A stretch of DNA of 64,000 bases from Sacculina carcini (Eukaryota; Arthropoda; Thecostraca; Sacculinidae). Both the position numbers and the translations under genes were made by a program. Below the pieces are notes generated by a model. The model ran no database searches. It was given only the letters and a program-made list of their open reading frames with translations, and was not told the DNA's origin. Location: assembly GCA_916048095.2 (NCBI GenBank), contig OU696577.1, forward strand, positions 2,033,501 through 2,097,500, in the 5' to 3' direction. Positions 60,001 to 64,000 of the stretch are shown here, piece after piece (positions within the stretch are counted from its first letter, which is position 1; the number at the start of each line of letters is the position of its first letter).

Positions 60001-60612
60001 GCATAATGCGATTATCACAAACAGATTGAAAGCGGCGCTACCTACAATGGTTCCCGGTCCAAGATCGCCGGCTTCAAAGCGTTTCGCATATATCTCAATA
60101 ATGGACAACAAGATCTCGGGTGCTGATGATCCGAGTGCCATCAATGTCAGGTTGGCCACCGTCTCGTTCCATACCCGTACCACCAAAATCTGAGTTTCCC
60201 CGTTGGCCTTCTTAACGGTCACTTCCTTCTCTTTAGATGTGATAACTTCGATGGATGCCATGAAGCGATCAGCCACTATTGACACCCCAATAAATAGGTA
60301 GATCAAACCCAGCAGATACACGAACGCGCGCACGAATACGTCACCGCCGCTTAGGTTGGTCTGGGGCTCCCAAACGGGTAGAAGCAGACCAGGGCTGCAC
60401 TGCCCTTCTCCGCTGTGACTGTCTGCCGAGCTAGAGTCATTGCCGGCAGCGCTTGTTGTCTCTTCCGCGCTCGCCCTCGCCGCCAGCAGCAACAGCAGCA
60501 GCGGCGCCAGCCTACCAACATGTTTCAACCGCCGTACGGCGATAGACGCGCGGCGAATCGCCGGACGTCGATTAACGTGCGTCACGCCGCTGGCTGCGGC
60601 GCCGTCGCTCAT
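18030..60612 (-). CDS. Na+/Ca2+ exchanger (NCX/SLC8, CALX family), complete gene with 8 coding-exon positions
   Basis: Plasma-membrane antiporter expected to extrude Ca2+ in exchange for Na+. Joining 60612-58772, 57559-57468, 52652-52504, 48717-48618, 43877-43755, one of four alternative 159-nt exons, 25112-24941 and 18234-18030 gives an unbroken 947-codon frame with matching phases at every junction. Order: signal peptide core (residues about 35-45), alpha-1 repeat with GSSAPE (E166), XIP-like basic segment (272-291), Calx-beta 1 (about 412-548), Calx-beta 2 (from about 550), alpha-2 repeat with GTSVPD (D822) and SNAVNVFLGIG, and a C-terminus ending in EAYGVLRGF. The 946 aa length fits the family (vertebrate NCX1 is about 970). 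The large first exon ending inside Calx-beta 2 matches my recollection of vertebrate NCX1 exon 2. Identification is by remembered family motifs. Non-coding 5' exons and the 3' end are not placed. Confidence 0.96.
18580..18904 (+). mobile_element. tRNA-Val-derived SINE, copy 3 (best-preserved tRNA head)
   Basis: The head folds as a tRNA: anticodon stem CCCGC / GCGGG around loop CTCACAA, so anticodon CAC (Val), and T arm GGTTCGAAACC. It sits in the last intron of the exchanger, antisense to it. Its 3' end TTTAATCTTTAAC abuts a GGCGCCGCCATTG end of an hAT-like short element at about 18905-18947. Confidence 0.9.
19119..19715. repeat. Interspersed repeat, copy 2 (inverted), interrupted by another insertion
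   Basis: Runs from CCATGGGCGTATATATCCTA to CGACACAAATCTACACCCC. It matches copy 1 read backwards except for a segment from about 19231 (CAGTGTTTCTTAACC) to about 19580 (TTTTCACTG), which replaces the middle and looks like a nested hAT-like element. It lies in the last intron of the exchanger. Confidence 0.68.
20893..22266 (+). pseudogene. LINE reverse transcriptase, C-terminal part, one in-frame stop
   Basis: The frame shows KVLPIYKSGDKNTINNYRPI, QQFGFRENRSTEKA, GIFIDLSKAFDSLNH (catalytic Asp), [20 protein letters not shown] and YTIYADDTTLL, then CTKFLGLKIDENLNW. A TGA at 22048-22050 interrupts it. Reading on in the same frame gives a conserved tail (YDGPKTFNGLPIKIKELI) to TAA at 22264, so the TGA is a single point change, perhaps from CGA. 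The endonuclease domain is absent through 5' truncation. This copy should not encode a full RT. Confidence 0.88.
22378..22445. repeat. (GT)n microsatellite within LINE 3' UTR
   Basis: About 68 nt of GT with one TATG interruption, inside the truncated LINE between its coding end and the 96-nt tandem units. Confidence 0.93.
22462..22700 (+). repeat. Tandem repeat of 96-99 nt in LINE 3' UTR, about 2.4 copies
   Basis: Units begin CTAGCC at 22462, 22558 and 22657 and share TGACTAAGTGTGTGAAATCC, GGTGTATCTT and a TGAATGAATGTATGTGTG block. The third unit is partial. Unit 2 carries three extra bases near CTTCTTGCAG. Repeated 3' UTR blocks can be part of the retrotransposon's own recognition region. 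Confidence 0.8.
23447..23762 (-). mobile_element. tRNA-Val-derived SINE, copy 4
   Basis: Reverse-strand copy. Head at 23762 reads GGACTCGGTGGTGTAGTGG, with anticodon arm CCCGC TTTACAA GCGGG (anticodon TAC, Val). The body matches the other copies. The end is slightly different (GATGCCTATCACC) and runs into CA-rich sequence. Confidence 0.88.
24220..24389. mobile_element. Partial hAT-like element of the same family
   Basis: Has the family's C-rich blocks, AAAATCCTGACGATAAATAT and GTTTCGCCAAACCCCTGA, and the right end GGTACCGCCACTG. No left end is recognisable. Confidence 0.55.
24941..25112 (-). CDS. NCX exon 7: second half of alpha-2 repeat (common to all forms)
   Basis: 172 nt; acceptor GTGGTGCAG, donor GTGAGT; begins with AT, which completes Asp822 of GTSVPD, and ends in phase 2. 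It encodes TFASKVAAVQDRYADASVGN, VTGSNAVNVFLGIGVAWSMA and ALYHWTQGTRFMVPPG. This is near-identical to the family consensus and includes the ion-coordinating NVTGSN segment. It must be spliced to one of exons 6a-6d to complete the binding site. Confidence 0.96.
25113..28884. other. Exchanger intron between exon 7 and the intact LINE
   Basis: AT-rich sequence with the hAT-like element at 26304-26707 and a small TTAATTAAGTTAG repeat at 27278-27310. I looked for a fifth alpha-2 exon (GTSVP or SHFG codons on the minus strand) and saw none. Confidence 0.55.
26304..26707. mobile_element. Short hAT-like element (CAGTGGCGACTCC family)
   Basis: 404 bp; ends CAGTGGCGACTCCAGG and CCTTGTCGTCGCCACTG. Flanks GTGAGCCA and GTCATCCA match 6/8. 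The interior is AT-rich with no transposase-like frame. Confidence 0.8.
29008..30153 (+). CDS. LINE ORF1 protein: PHD finger plus CCHC zinc knuckles
   Basis: 381 aa from the first true ATG; the frame is open 11 codons further upstream but has no ATG there. Residues about 14-65 form a PHD-type finger: CHCGD, CQGC, FHASC and CPTC spacing. A middle region resembles the structured RNA-binding part of LINE ORF1 proteins but I cannot name it with certainty. Near the C-terminus are zinc knuckles: CHRCARLGHTSSRC fits C-x2-C-x4-H-x4-C, followed by further CGICAGSHLSKDC and CCVNC clusters. The likely role is a nucleic-acid-binding chaperone in the retrotransposon RNP. The stop TGA is 3 nt before the ATG of ORF2. 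Confidence 0.88.
   Translation: MPSAAAPPSADRVCHCGDSLKSGAYIQCQGCSESFHASCAALSTPALNAIKKHRLFWICPTCKNEFCSFKQSPPAEKLSEICSQLTDIKTSVTTMETTIGQHTCGKPASVTECFAPHRTHAPVKRSYTVVVRAGEHKIHQDELRSVLKTEPILAARSSDNKIVLKCGSQEQVDRVAASVRNNMHDVKVAIPAPMLQPKVTVVNIPLDSTPESLATSIRLKNSVLADASPADLKVLFISKTRAGAGLGVLSVSPAVRQSIKRAGDRLFVDLTSCPVYDRFWVARCHRCARLGHTSSRCSPRNHTCCGICAGSHLSKDCPDKSSVCCVNCRQSNRPHDHSSFSPQCTSLVAVRNALRSRTLLAEQCSVDQSVSVSPLRSSCDQ
30157..33057 (+). CDS. LINE ORF2 polyprotein: APE-type endonuclease and reverse transcriptase
   Basis: 966 aa, uninterrupted. The N-terminal endonuclease shows LLNIRSARNK, VETWL (catalytic Glu), VGDFNFW and SDHSLL (catalytic Asp-His), the usual APE-like series. The RT domain shows KKPTLDPNCPGNYRPVSVLS, GFVSNRSTES, LLDLSSAFDLVDH (catalytic Asp), [18 protein letters not shown] and YHIYADDLQLY, with the YADD catalytic pair intact. 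The C-terminal part includes [10 protein letters not shown] and a conserved end region. All catalytic residues I can identify are present, so this copy could be active. The three-base gap from ORF1 suggests translation by termination and reinitiation. Confidence 0.95.
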   Translation: MSSADIPTTPLSSTNGFPVQLFCKSADPDYSHNSLLGLLNIRSARNKCPYISELLLSHNFAFLCLVETWLLDTDFGSFSANLPATYSVLHAPRSSSGSVKSSGGGLSIVYKSTLSFSILAVAQFTSQAFEFLPLSLSLPSMPKLGILIVYRPNHPGTTPMFLDEFDSLIFKFSQFFLDNFIIVGDFNFWLDNPLANPFASDFLSLLNSHNLVISNSTPTHTAGHVLDIIIYPSTLSKFRLYDTLTFPPDNTFSDHSLLSCQLYYSPPAPFKGPYIFSARDYRSFCPIIFQSLISSLLPPITYHGFHPKFVFDFLSSSLSEINERLFPLITRRVRSQTRPPPWLSSDLVHMRTSSRRLERRWRRSRSPSDWDSFCSARHSFLSTLTTAKADFYKSRLADCARSPSRQWSTLKQLTVGSSSPNPISASTFAQFFPQKLNSVRALLPTTTTVLTQTTSSSTLSSFSHISVAHTSRLIKKLKISRCPLDPINFSALSDSIHLLSPIFSHLINSSFLHGLFFADKSAIVTPILKKPTLDPNCPGNYRPVSVLSFTAKLLESAIHEQLSPLINTVLDPFQSGFVSNRSTESLLLHLLNDIFNHFASGDSVLLVLLDLSSAFDLVDHAILCDDLAAIGLSSTALSLMNSYFSSRSYSVRSNSTFSSSVKLSSGVPQGSILGPLLFNLYMSSLCPILHRFPISYHIYADDLQLYFPISKFSENCISAVLNNITSWASSRHLLLNHSKSEYIVFHPPKLSPPIIPLPLSQCVRDLGVHFDHNLSFSINISRVTRSCRLILRQLYPIRRFLDNATAITLVQSLIFSRLDYCNSLYLHVSCKNIRSLQKIINQSCRFVFLLPPRTPTSKFIRQLGWLPARQRIHHKVCCIIFKIIHSDSAPPYLRSLLTVSDRPGRSLSRSLFCPRALNDSTWSSKSLFFSGPRLFNELPLKIRSSLSYRSFSTSLCTYLLGVSSDE
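34127..34285 (-). CDS. NCX alternative exon 6d: alpha-2 repeat, first half (most vertebrate-like)
   Basis: 159 nt, phase 1 at both ends; acceptor GGTGTTAG, donor GTAGTT. It encodes RWNGWAAFVGSIAGIGMLTA, VIGDVASHFGCSCGIKDSIT and ALSLVAFGTSVP. The WNGWA opening and the KDS loop resemble vertebrate NCX1 (YWNGWACF ... GLKDS), so this may be the ancestral version. It has CSC where the other three have CTV. The acceptor is preceded by a TG-rich stretch rather than a clear pyrimidine tract. It is the last version before the 9-kb intron holding the intact LINE. Confidence 0.93.
35646..35901. mobile_element. Short hAT-like element (CAGTGGTGGCGCC family)
   Basis: 256 bp; ends CAGTGGTGGCGCCAAGG and CCTGGCCCCGCCACTG. 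Flanks GCGGTATG and GCTATATG match 6/8. It lies between exons 6d and 6c. Confidence 0.78.
36435..36515. repeat. Tandem repeat of about 24 nt (TTTACCCCAGGGGTAAATGC core)
   Basis: Three units of a 24-nt motif whose core TTTACCCCAGGGGTAAA is itself palindromic, followed by GCCGTAA or GCCGTCA. Flanking sequence has more GGGTAA/TTACCC. It lies within a larger hAT-like relic running from about 36152 (CAGTGCTTCACAACC) to about 36594 (GGGTTGGGAACCAATG). Confidence 0.8.
37704..37862 (-). CDS. NCX alternative exon 6c: alpha-2 repeat, first half (divergent core residues)
   Basis: 159 nt, phase 1 at both ends; acceptor TTGCGCAG, donor GTTAAC. It encodes LKNGYPCFVVSIVLIGMLTS, VIGDTASHFGCTVGLLDTVT and AISIVALGTSVP. 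It differs from the other three at two positions in the most conserved part: Thr instead of Val in GD-x-ASHFG, and Ser instead of Ala after MLT. There is no stop codon and all GTSVP residues are kept, so it looks functional. The donor (GTTAAC) is the weakest of the four. Confidence 0.9.
39673..39831 (-). CDS. NCX alternative exon 6b: alpha-2 repeat, first half
   Basis: 159 nt, phase 1 at both ends; acceptor GTCGGCAG, donor GTGGGT. It encodes LYSGYLTFVCAILGIAMLTA, VIGDVASHFGCTVGLHDTIT and AISLVALGTSVP. It is collinear with 6a, 6c and 6d with no insertions or deletions over 52 residues. A His sits where the other versions have Leu or Lys in the loop (GLHDT). The acceptor has only a weak pyrimidine tract, which would suit regulated use. 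Confidence 0.93.
40928..41086 (-). CDS. NCX alternative exon 6a: alpha-2 repeat, first half
   Basis: 159 nt, phase 1 in and out; acceptor ATCCCCAG, donor GTGTGT. The frame gives MLKGYPCFAASILGVGVLTA, IIGDVASHFGCTVGLLDTIT and AIAFVAMGTSVP. This is the transmembrane helix plus pore-lining segment of the alpha-2 repeat (NCX1 equivalent: LTAFIGDLASHFGC ... GTSVPD). It is the first of four same-sized versions met by the transcript after exon 5, and its N-terminus is closest to exon 6c (KGYPCF in 6a, KNGYPCF in 6c). Confidence 0.93.
42183..42272. repeat. (TA)n microsatellite
   Basis: Nearly pure TA over about 90 nt with a few interruptions. CA and GT runs lie just upstream (41889-41925, 42033-42092). 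It is in the intron between exon 5 and exon 6a. Confidence 0.95.
42523..42646. mobile_element. Very short element with TACCGTA inverted ends
   Basis: About 124 bp; ends TACCGTATCC and GATTTTACGGTA between TA dinucleotides. It repeats AATAGAACG internally. It shares the TACCGTA tip with the element at 43992-44379 but not its interior. Confidence 0.55.
43755..43877 (-). CDS. NCX exon 5: acidic loop end and first helix of the C-terminal membrane half
   Basis: 123 nt; acceptor GCGGCAG, donor GTGCGT, phase 1 at both ends. It encodes an acidic run (DDNNEGTDEDGEEKLPSCGD) and then YIMHFITVFWKVLFAFVPPT, the well-conserved membrane entry of NCX proteins. The last G joins AC or AT at the start of any of the four alternative alpha-2 exons, always giving Asp769. 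Confidence 0.95.
43992..44379. mobile_element. Short DNA element with TACCGTAAAT inverted ends and CCGGCA repeats
   Basis: 388 bp; ends TACCGTAAATGC and GATAATTTACGGTA, flanked by TA-like bases. The interior repeats AATAATCCGGCA-type units about five times (44040-44352). A TA target and such ends suggest the Tc1/mariner-pogo group, but this is inferred. It lies within exchanger intron 4, starting just over 100 bp upstream of exon 5's acceptor. Confidence 0.68.
44600..44675 (-). repeat. LINE 3' end with (AATGT)n tail beside CA microsatellite
   Basis: Minus strand: GAGCGCCTTTGAGACCCTCG then GAAAAGCGCGATATAAATG and repeated AATGT. The GCGC-TATA-AATG end resembles the 3' end of the intact LINE (GCGCTATATGAAATACATG), so a related family is likely. 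The CA array at 44676-44737 adjoins its 5' side. Confidence 0.55.
44676..44737. repeat. (CA)n microsatellite
   Basis: About 31 uninterrupted CA units, followed to 45260 by looser ACACA-rich sequence that creates several false small frames. Confidence 0.95.
45508..46620. repeat. 1.1-kb GT-rich array of mixed GTGT and GTGAGT units
   Basis: Almost the whole stretch is built from GTGTGT, GTGAGT and GTAAGT blocks with higher-order repeats such as GTGTGTGAGTGAGTGTGTGT and GTGTGTAAGTGTGTG. A long open frame on the minus strand (Thr-His-Thr-Leu repeats) is produced by the repeat and is not a gene. It lies in the exchanger intron between exons 4 and 5, where the transcript strand reads CA/CACTCA. Confidence 0.95.
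46621..46775 (-). repeat. LINE 3' end with (TTGAAC)n tail
   Basis: On the minus strand a T-rich region (TTTATTTATTGTTGTTATGC, TGTGGAAAAAATACAATTTG) ends in repeated TTGAAC directly abutting the GT array. Such tails mark the 3' end of several animal non-LTR families. Confidence 0.55.
47905..48172. repeat. Second GTGT/GTGAGT array
   Basis: Same unit types as 45508-46620, about 270 nt. A smaller block is at 47078-47158. The open frames through these arrays are repeat artefacts. Confidence 0.93.
48618..48717 (-). CDS. NCX exon 4: loop-to-membrane linker (TVDKL...SSWKEQFVEAITVSA)
   Basis: 100 nt; acceptor TTTCTAG, donor GTGAGC, phase 0 in and phase 1 out. The product includes NTVDKLVQRANASFIVGTSS and then WKEQFVEAITVSA, very close to the conserved NCX stretch just before the second membrane cluster. 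The final G pairs with GG at the start of exon 5 to give Gly728, reproducing the family's SAG join. Confidence 0.93.
49270..49443. mobile_element. Short hAT-like element (CAGTGGCGGC family)
   Basis: About 174 bp; left end CAGTGGCGGC, right end GGCGTCGCCATTT, with internal runs of C and AAATCCTGACCATGA shared with other copies. Flanks ATTGGTAT and ATTTGTAT match 7/8. Confidence 0.72.
49978..50126. mobile_element. Short hAT-like element (CAGTGACGACGCC variant)
   Basis: 149 bp; ends CAGTGACGACGCCAG and CCTGGGTAACGCCACTG. It shares GGAAAAAGATGCGGGGG with related copies. Flanks CCTTCCAA and CCATGCAA match 6/8. Confidence 0.7.
51972..52235. mobile_element. Short hAT-like element (CAGTGGCGGATCC family)
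   Basis: About 264 bp; ends CAGTGGCGGATCC and GAATCCGCTAGTG, with a GGGGGCTGAATT motif repeated inside. Flanks CTTTTCGA and CCGTTTGA match only 5/8, so boundaries are less sure. It ends about 270 bp past exon 3's donor. Confidence 0.65.
52504..52652 (-). CDS. NCX exon 3: end of Calx-beta domain 2 and EEE linker
   Basis: 149 nt; acceptor TTTGCAG, donor GTGATT, entering with 2 nt of a split codon and leaving in phase 0. It encodes a strand-like segment GATLDFQDK, the acidic linker LTEEEKIALLGKPKLGDYTR and then KESKEFK. This matches in order the NCX1 region from DEYDDKQPL through EEEE to RPILGE and YEFK. Compared with vertebrate NCX1, roughly 40 residues between the EPR strand and this linker (the CBD2 FG loop, which holds the A/B alternative exons in vertebrates) are missing when exons 2 and 3 are joined directly. 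Confidence 0.9.
52653..56206. other. Exchanger intron 2, body
   Basis: AT-rich. No coding cassette with CBD2-like sequence was recognised on the minus strand. Short frames (53741-54152) carry no motif. Confidence 0.5.
56215..56494. mobile_element. Short non-autonomous hAT-like element with perfect 8-bp target duplication
   Basis: 280 bp with terminal inverted repeats CAGAGCCGTAGC and GCAACGGCTCTG. It is flanked by a perfect 8-bp direct repeat ACAAACAT (56207-56214 and 56495-56502). Inside are a GT-rich stretch and a run of about 20 G. It lies in the exchanger intron between exons 2 and 3. The 8-bp duplication and CAG...CTG ends fit the hAT superfamily, and the perfect repeat suggests recent insertion. 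Confidence 0.88.
57468..57559 (-). CDS. NCX exon 2: middle of Calx-beta domain 2
   Basis: 92 nt between acceptor TTGCAG and donor GTGAGC. It encodes KFIDIPIIEEDSYEKDVLFY followed by VEILEPRYLS, the acidic IIEEDSYE turn and the EPR strand of CBD2. The first base completes Glu614 begun in exon 1, and the last G opens a split codon completed by exon 3. Reading past the donor, the frame stays open for about 50 more codons to TAA at 57318, so an alternative longer form is possible. The exon is too short and has no start codon, so a simple scan for open frames would miss it. Confidence 0.9.
57652..57857. mobile_element. Short hAT-like element (CAGTGGCGGCGCC family)
   Basis: 206 bp; ends CAGTGGCGGCGCCAGG and CTTGGTGCCGCCACTG are near-perfect inverted repeats. 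It is flanked by CATTCAGG (57644-57651) and CATTCAGC (57858-57865), a 7/8 target duplication. It lies about 90 bp upstream of exon 2's acceptor in transcript direction. Confidence 0.85.
58772..60612 (-). CDS. NCX exon 1: signal peptide, N-terminal transmembrane half, XIP, CBD1, start of CBD2
   Basis: 1841 nt ending in phase 2 at donor GTGAGT. I chose the ATG at 60612 (residues MSDGAA) because it is the first true ATG of the frame, has A at -3, and is followed by a basic stretch of about 35 residues, a leucine-rich core and an ARASA-like cleavage site. The frame stays open about 20 codons further upstream without an ATG. The membrane part contains FVYLLGLIYLFIGVSIVADRF, then NLTLMALGSSAPE and GPGTIVGSAAFNLF, which form the alpha-1 repeat. 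RRLLFYKYTSKNYR is the autoinhibitory XIP equivalent. CBD1 carries the Ca2+-binding acidic clusters IDDDLFEEDEHF and LDDDHGGIF. CBD2 begins at ESVGVYHLKI and includes DGTAKAGKDF. The n-region before the leucine core is long and arginine-rich, which is unusual for a signal peptide. Confidence 0.95.
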
Positions 60613-61217
60613 TATTGTGAGTGCCGACGGCGGCGCTATCTCAAACAGCAAAGCGACATAGCATATGTGCAAACAGAGCCAGCAACACTCTCCCTCTAGT
60701 GCTCACACACCCACACGCACTCACACACGCACGCACGCACAATCTGTATTGATCGACAATTCACACAGTTGTGAGCAGGCGTGCTCAGCGCTTGTTAGCA
60801 CTGTATTCGCATGTCGCATGCATCCTGGCACTGCACACACGCATACACATGCGCGTGTGTATGTGTGTGTGTTTGTGGGTGTCGGGGGTGATGGCACGTG
60901 AGACACTTGTATGAAAAGCTGCCTAGATAGTTGTATCACAGCACCACGCGCCCAATTCCTACATGAAGTGTCTGAGTGGTGATAATTGAACAGGTGGACA
61001 GCACAACTGTCCGCTGACGAGCTTCTACACAAGCCGGCGCACACGACCGTGTTTACCTGGGCCCGCTATCAGGTCAGGTAATTGGGCAACCGGCGAGCAT
61101 CTGTTGAGCCAACAAACACACCCGCACACACACACACACACACGTCAGCACTAAAGAATGGTACAGCTGTAAACACAGACACCCCACCATATAGAACAAG
61201 TGTGTGATCACACATGA

Positions 61218-61272
<55 letters not shown>
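61218..61272. repeat. (GT)n microsatellite upstream of the exchanger
   Basis: About 27 GT units, with further CA/GT patches at 60703-60745, 60832-60880 and 61120-61143. They fill the first 650 nt upstream of the start codon. Confidence 0.93.
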
Positions 61273-61275
<3 letters not shown>

Positions 61276-61299
61276 ATGTGTGTTTGTGCATGCGTGAAA

Positions 61300-63054
61300 A
61301 TCAACACACAAAACGAATTAAAAGCAATTAATTGCAATATTTCCATTGCAATTAATTGTAAATTTTACAATCCCACTTGCACCTTGCAGATATTTATCAC
61401 TACAGCCCACATAGGCATGTACACATATTCTTGCAATATTAATGCAACGTCACATAATATAAAAAATATATTTATTAATATAAAGTAACGCATTTAAATA
61501 TTATCATATTCAGAATCAAGCATAAGCAAAACTTTCACTTCTCATTGCAAATAAATTAATACACAATTTGGAAAAATATTTATGAAAAAGGATGACACGT
61601 TTCAACTGGGACGATTTGCAATAGTCAACAGACAGATAAGCATTGCATAAAAAACATTCAATAAAAGCGATGGACTCGACTAAGATTAAGACAAATGACA
61701 TACACAACATGTATATAGGACGTAAGACAATTTATATTTTATCTCTCACTTAGCATAAACAATTCATACTTTTTGACAATGTCTTTTGAGCCAAATGTCT
61801 CTTGCAGGTATCTATTTCATTAAAGTTTTTAATATGTATAAATGTATGGTGTGTAATTGAATTATACGAACATATTTATTATACACAATACTTTTATACC
61901 TATATAAATAACAAAACACCATTATGCAAGCGGCATATGAGTTTTTTGTTCCTTTTATATTTTTTTATAGTCAATTTTGCGAATAGTTAAATAACATATT
62001 GCATTAAATATTAAATATAAAATATTTTTGATATATAGAAAATATTGTGTTTAACAATCTGCATTACCAGAAATTTTTTTTGTTTGGCATCAACCATGCA
62101 AGCATATTCATTGGCACCATGGGGATTTTGATCAGCGCTTCGAATACTTTCCTGTTCAACTTCAATAGCAGCACAGCATTACCGCTATTAATTATCACAC
62201 CTTAATTCAACTGAACAGCGTTATGTTGAACTGAGAAGGAAATAACTTCATTGTACATGCTAGTACATCGAAATAAGCAAGGACGCATTGAATTTAACGG
62301 TCAAGGAAGGAAAAAGAACAGCGAATTACAGGATAAGTGAAAACATTTGACAAATTACACCTATATAGTTAATTATTTTTCTACTATATTCGACTCAATT
62401 TTCTACTATATTATTTTTATTATTGCTTAATTTTATTATAATTTTTGTTATTATTGTATTTTTATATGCGTTACCTGTGATTAGTTGACACGTGATAATT
62501 AAACAACAACACGGAGTCTAGTCCTGACAAAATTAAACATTTGACAAATATTTCAAATAGGACAAATTCAACTGGTGAACTCGTTCGAGCAACGAGATTA
62601 TGCAAAAATGATGACACAGCGGTGATAGCAGTTCCTATCACTGGCTTCAATTAAAACAAGACACACATTTTTCCTCACTTTGGTGTATTTCTTAAAATCA
62701 AAGAAAAAAATAGTCCAACTGAGAAAGTACACTTATCTTCCGCATTAAGTTACAGAACTTCTAAATGCCCACCAGAAAAGTTTAAAAGTATGTTTCAGTT
62801 AGATATATCTTGTTCAATAAATACCGAATCGTTTAGCCTCACAAATTATGTAATTTTCCTTGAGTTTGGCCGCGCGGAAAAACAATATATTCGTTGTGGA
62901 AGCTATAGAAACAATTTTGCGCTTCATGTCATGCAATTGTTTGCAATGGAAATGAGTCAATCGATACGAAATGACACCAAAGGTCCCTACTCAAACGAGT
63001 ATAAGCACATGCCTTACGGTTTAGACATAGGCAAAATATGCAATGGTATAGGGT
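61300..63054. other. Upstream flank of the exchanger gene
   Basis: Very AT-rich sequence. A frame at 62790-63056 has no recognisable motif and ends at the start of an interspersed repeat. No promoter element could be assigned with confidence. Confidence 0.5.
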
Positions 63055-63228
63055 AGTGGTCCGCAACCCAAAATGTTGAAAGAGTCATATTTGACCAAAA
63101 AACAAAATAATTATGTCCGGAGCCGCAAAAAAATAAAAAGCCATATATAAATCTTATAAGTGGGCTTCAAATGCAAAATGAGTAAGCATTATTAAATGCT
63201 TATTTTCCCTGCAGTGAATCTTGTAGAG

Positions 63229-63534
63229 CAGTAGTTCCCAACCTTTTCTAGTTTGCGGCAGCCTTGGTGAGCCTTTTAAAAGCTACCGACACCCTTATAA
63301 GGAAATACACATTTAAAATATCCGTTGTGTTAATTATATTTTTTAATTTAGACATTTTGCATCGGTTAAACAACACCTAATACATGGATATGAAATTTTT
63401 TTATATTCTGATCCTGATATTACAAAAAATGGTATTATAAAACAAATGTGCAATTTTTCCCTGAATTTTGGCGGCACCCTCAAAAGATCTCGCGGCACCT
63501 TTTGGTACCGCGGCATGCCGGTTGGAAACCACTG
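63229..63534. mobile_element. Short hAT-like element nested in an older repeat
   Basis: 306 bp; ends CAGTAGTTCCCAACC and GGTTGGAAACCACTG. Flanks TTGTAGAG (63221-63228) and ATGTAGAG (63535-63542) match 7/8. It is embedded in an older repeat running from about 63055 (TAGTGGTCCGCAACCC) to about 63779 (GCTGAACCCCGGCCTA). Confidence 0.83.
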
Positions 63535-64000
63535 ATGTAGAGAATGGCGCAGCACGTGACTACTCTCCTCTGAGTTCCAGGATCTTAGGTGTTAGTTGTG
63601 TATAATACAGTTGGTTCACTTGGGTGTTTATAACATAGCTCAGCGCTGCGACACTGCCTATATTAAAACAAAAAACATATTTCCCTCCCCATCTTTTTCC
63701 ATTTTTAAACATGTTTGAAAAAGCTCCAGGGAGCCACTAGGCAGCGCTAAAAAGCCACGGGTCGCTGAACCCCGGCCTAAAGCCTCCGATTGGTGAGCAC
63801 AGGAATCACAGAATAATATAGCCCTACGTGTAACATTGACAATTCCAGTTACTCGGGACCAGAGGTGTATACAAGTGGAACTTAAGAAGAAACTATATGA
63901 AGACGACAATGATGCAGGAATATCTGAACAGTCTAGCAATATCTATCGAATGCGGTATCGTCGAGTCCCTGAATTACCCAGACGCATTCGAGACTTTGCT

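Noticed and set aside
62790..63056. 88-codon plus-strand frame upstream of the exchanger
   Set aside because: No family features, and its end runs into an interspersed repeat.

Overview
This window is eukaryotic, from an invertebrate animal. Intron-split exons have GT/AG boundaries, introns run from about 1 to 9 kb, and there are long CA/GT and TA microsatellites, non-LTR retrotransposons, a tRNA-derived SINE and many short hAT-like elements. I cannot fix the phylum from the sequence alone.

The only host gene I can support is a Na+/Ca2+ exchanger of the NCX/SLC8 (CALX) family. It lies on the minus strand and runs from 60612 down to 18030, about 42.6 kb. One very large first coding exon (60612-58772) holds the signal peptide, the N-terminal membrane half with the alpha-1 repeat, the XIP-like segment, Calx-beta domain 1 and the start of Calx-beta domain 2. 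Seven further exon positions complete the protein. Every splice phase matches, and the model sums to 947 codons (946 aa plus stop).

The most unusual structure is at the sixth exon position. Four consecutive exons (41086-40928, 39831-39673, 37862-37704, 34285-34127) are each exactly 159 nt with phase 1 at both ends, and each encodes a different version of the first half of the alpha-2 repeat, the ion-transporting segment ending GTSVP. They look like a mutually exclusive cassette giving four exchangers that differ in the transport core. The acidic Asp after GTSVP is encoded across the splice junction: each alternative exon supplies G and the common exon supplies AT.

Layout: 1-18000 is repeat-rich sequence downstream of the gene, with decayed LINE pieces, SINEs and hAT-like elements. 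18030-60612 is the exchanger gene. Its introns contain a structurally intact two-ORF LINE (about 28.9-33.3 kb, opposite strand), a 5'-truncated LINE with one in-frame stop (20.9-23.2 kb), SINEs, short DNA elements with 8-bp target duplications, and a 1.1-kb GT-rich array (45.5-46.6 kb). 60613-64000 is the upstream flank, with microsatellites and nested short elements. Most long open frames outside the exchanger and LINEs come from microsatellites or are chance.
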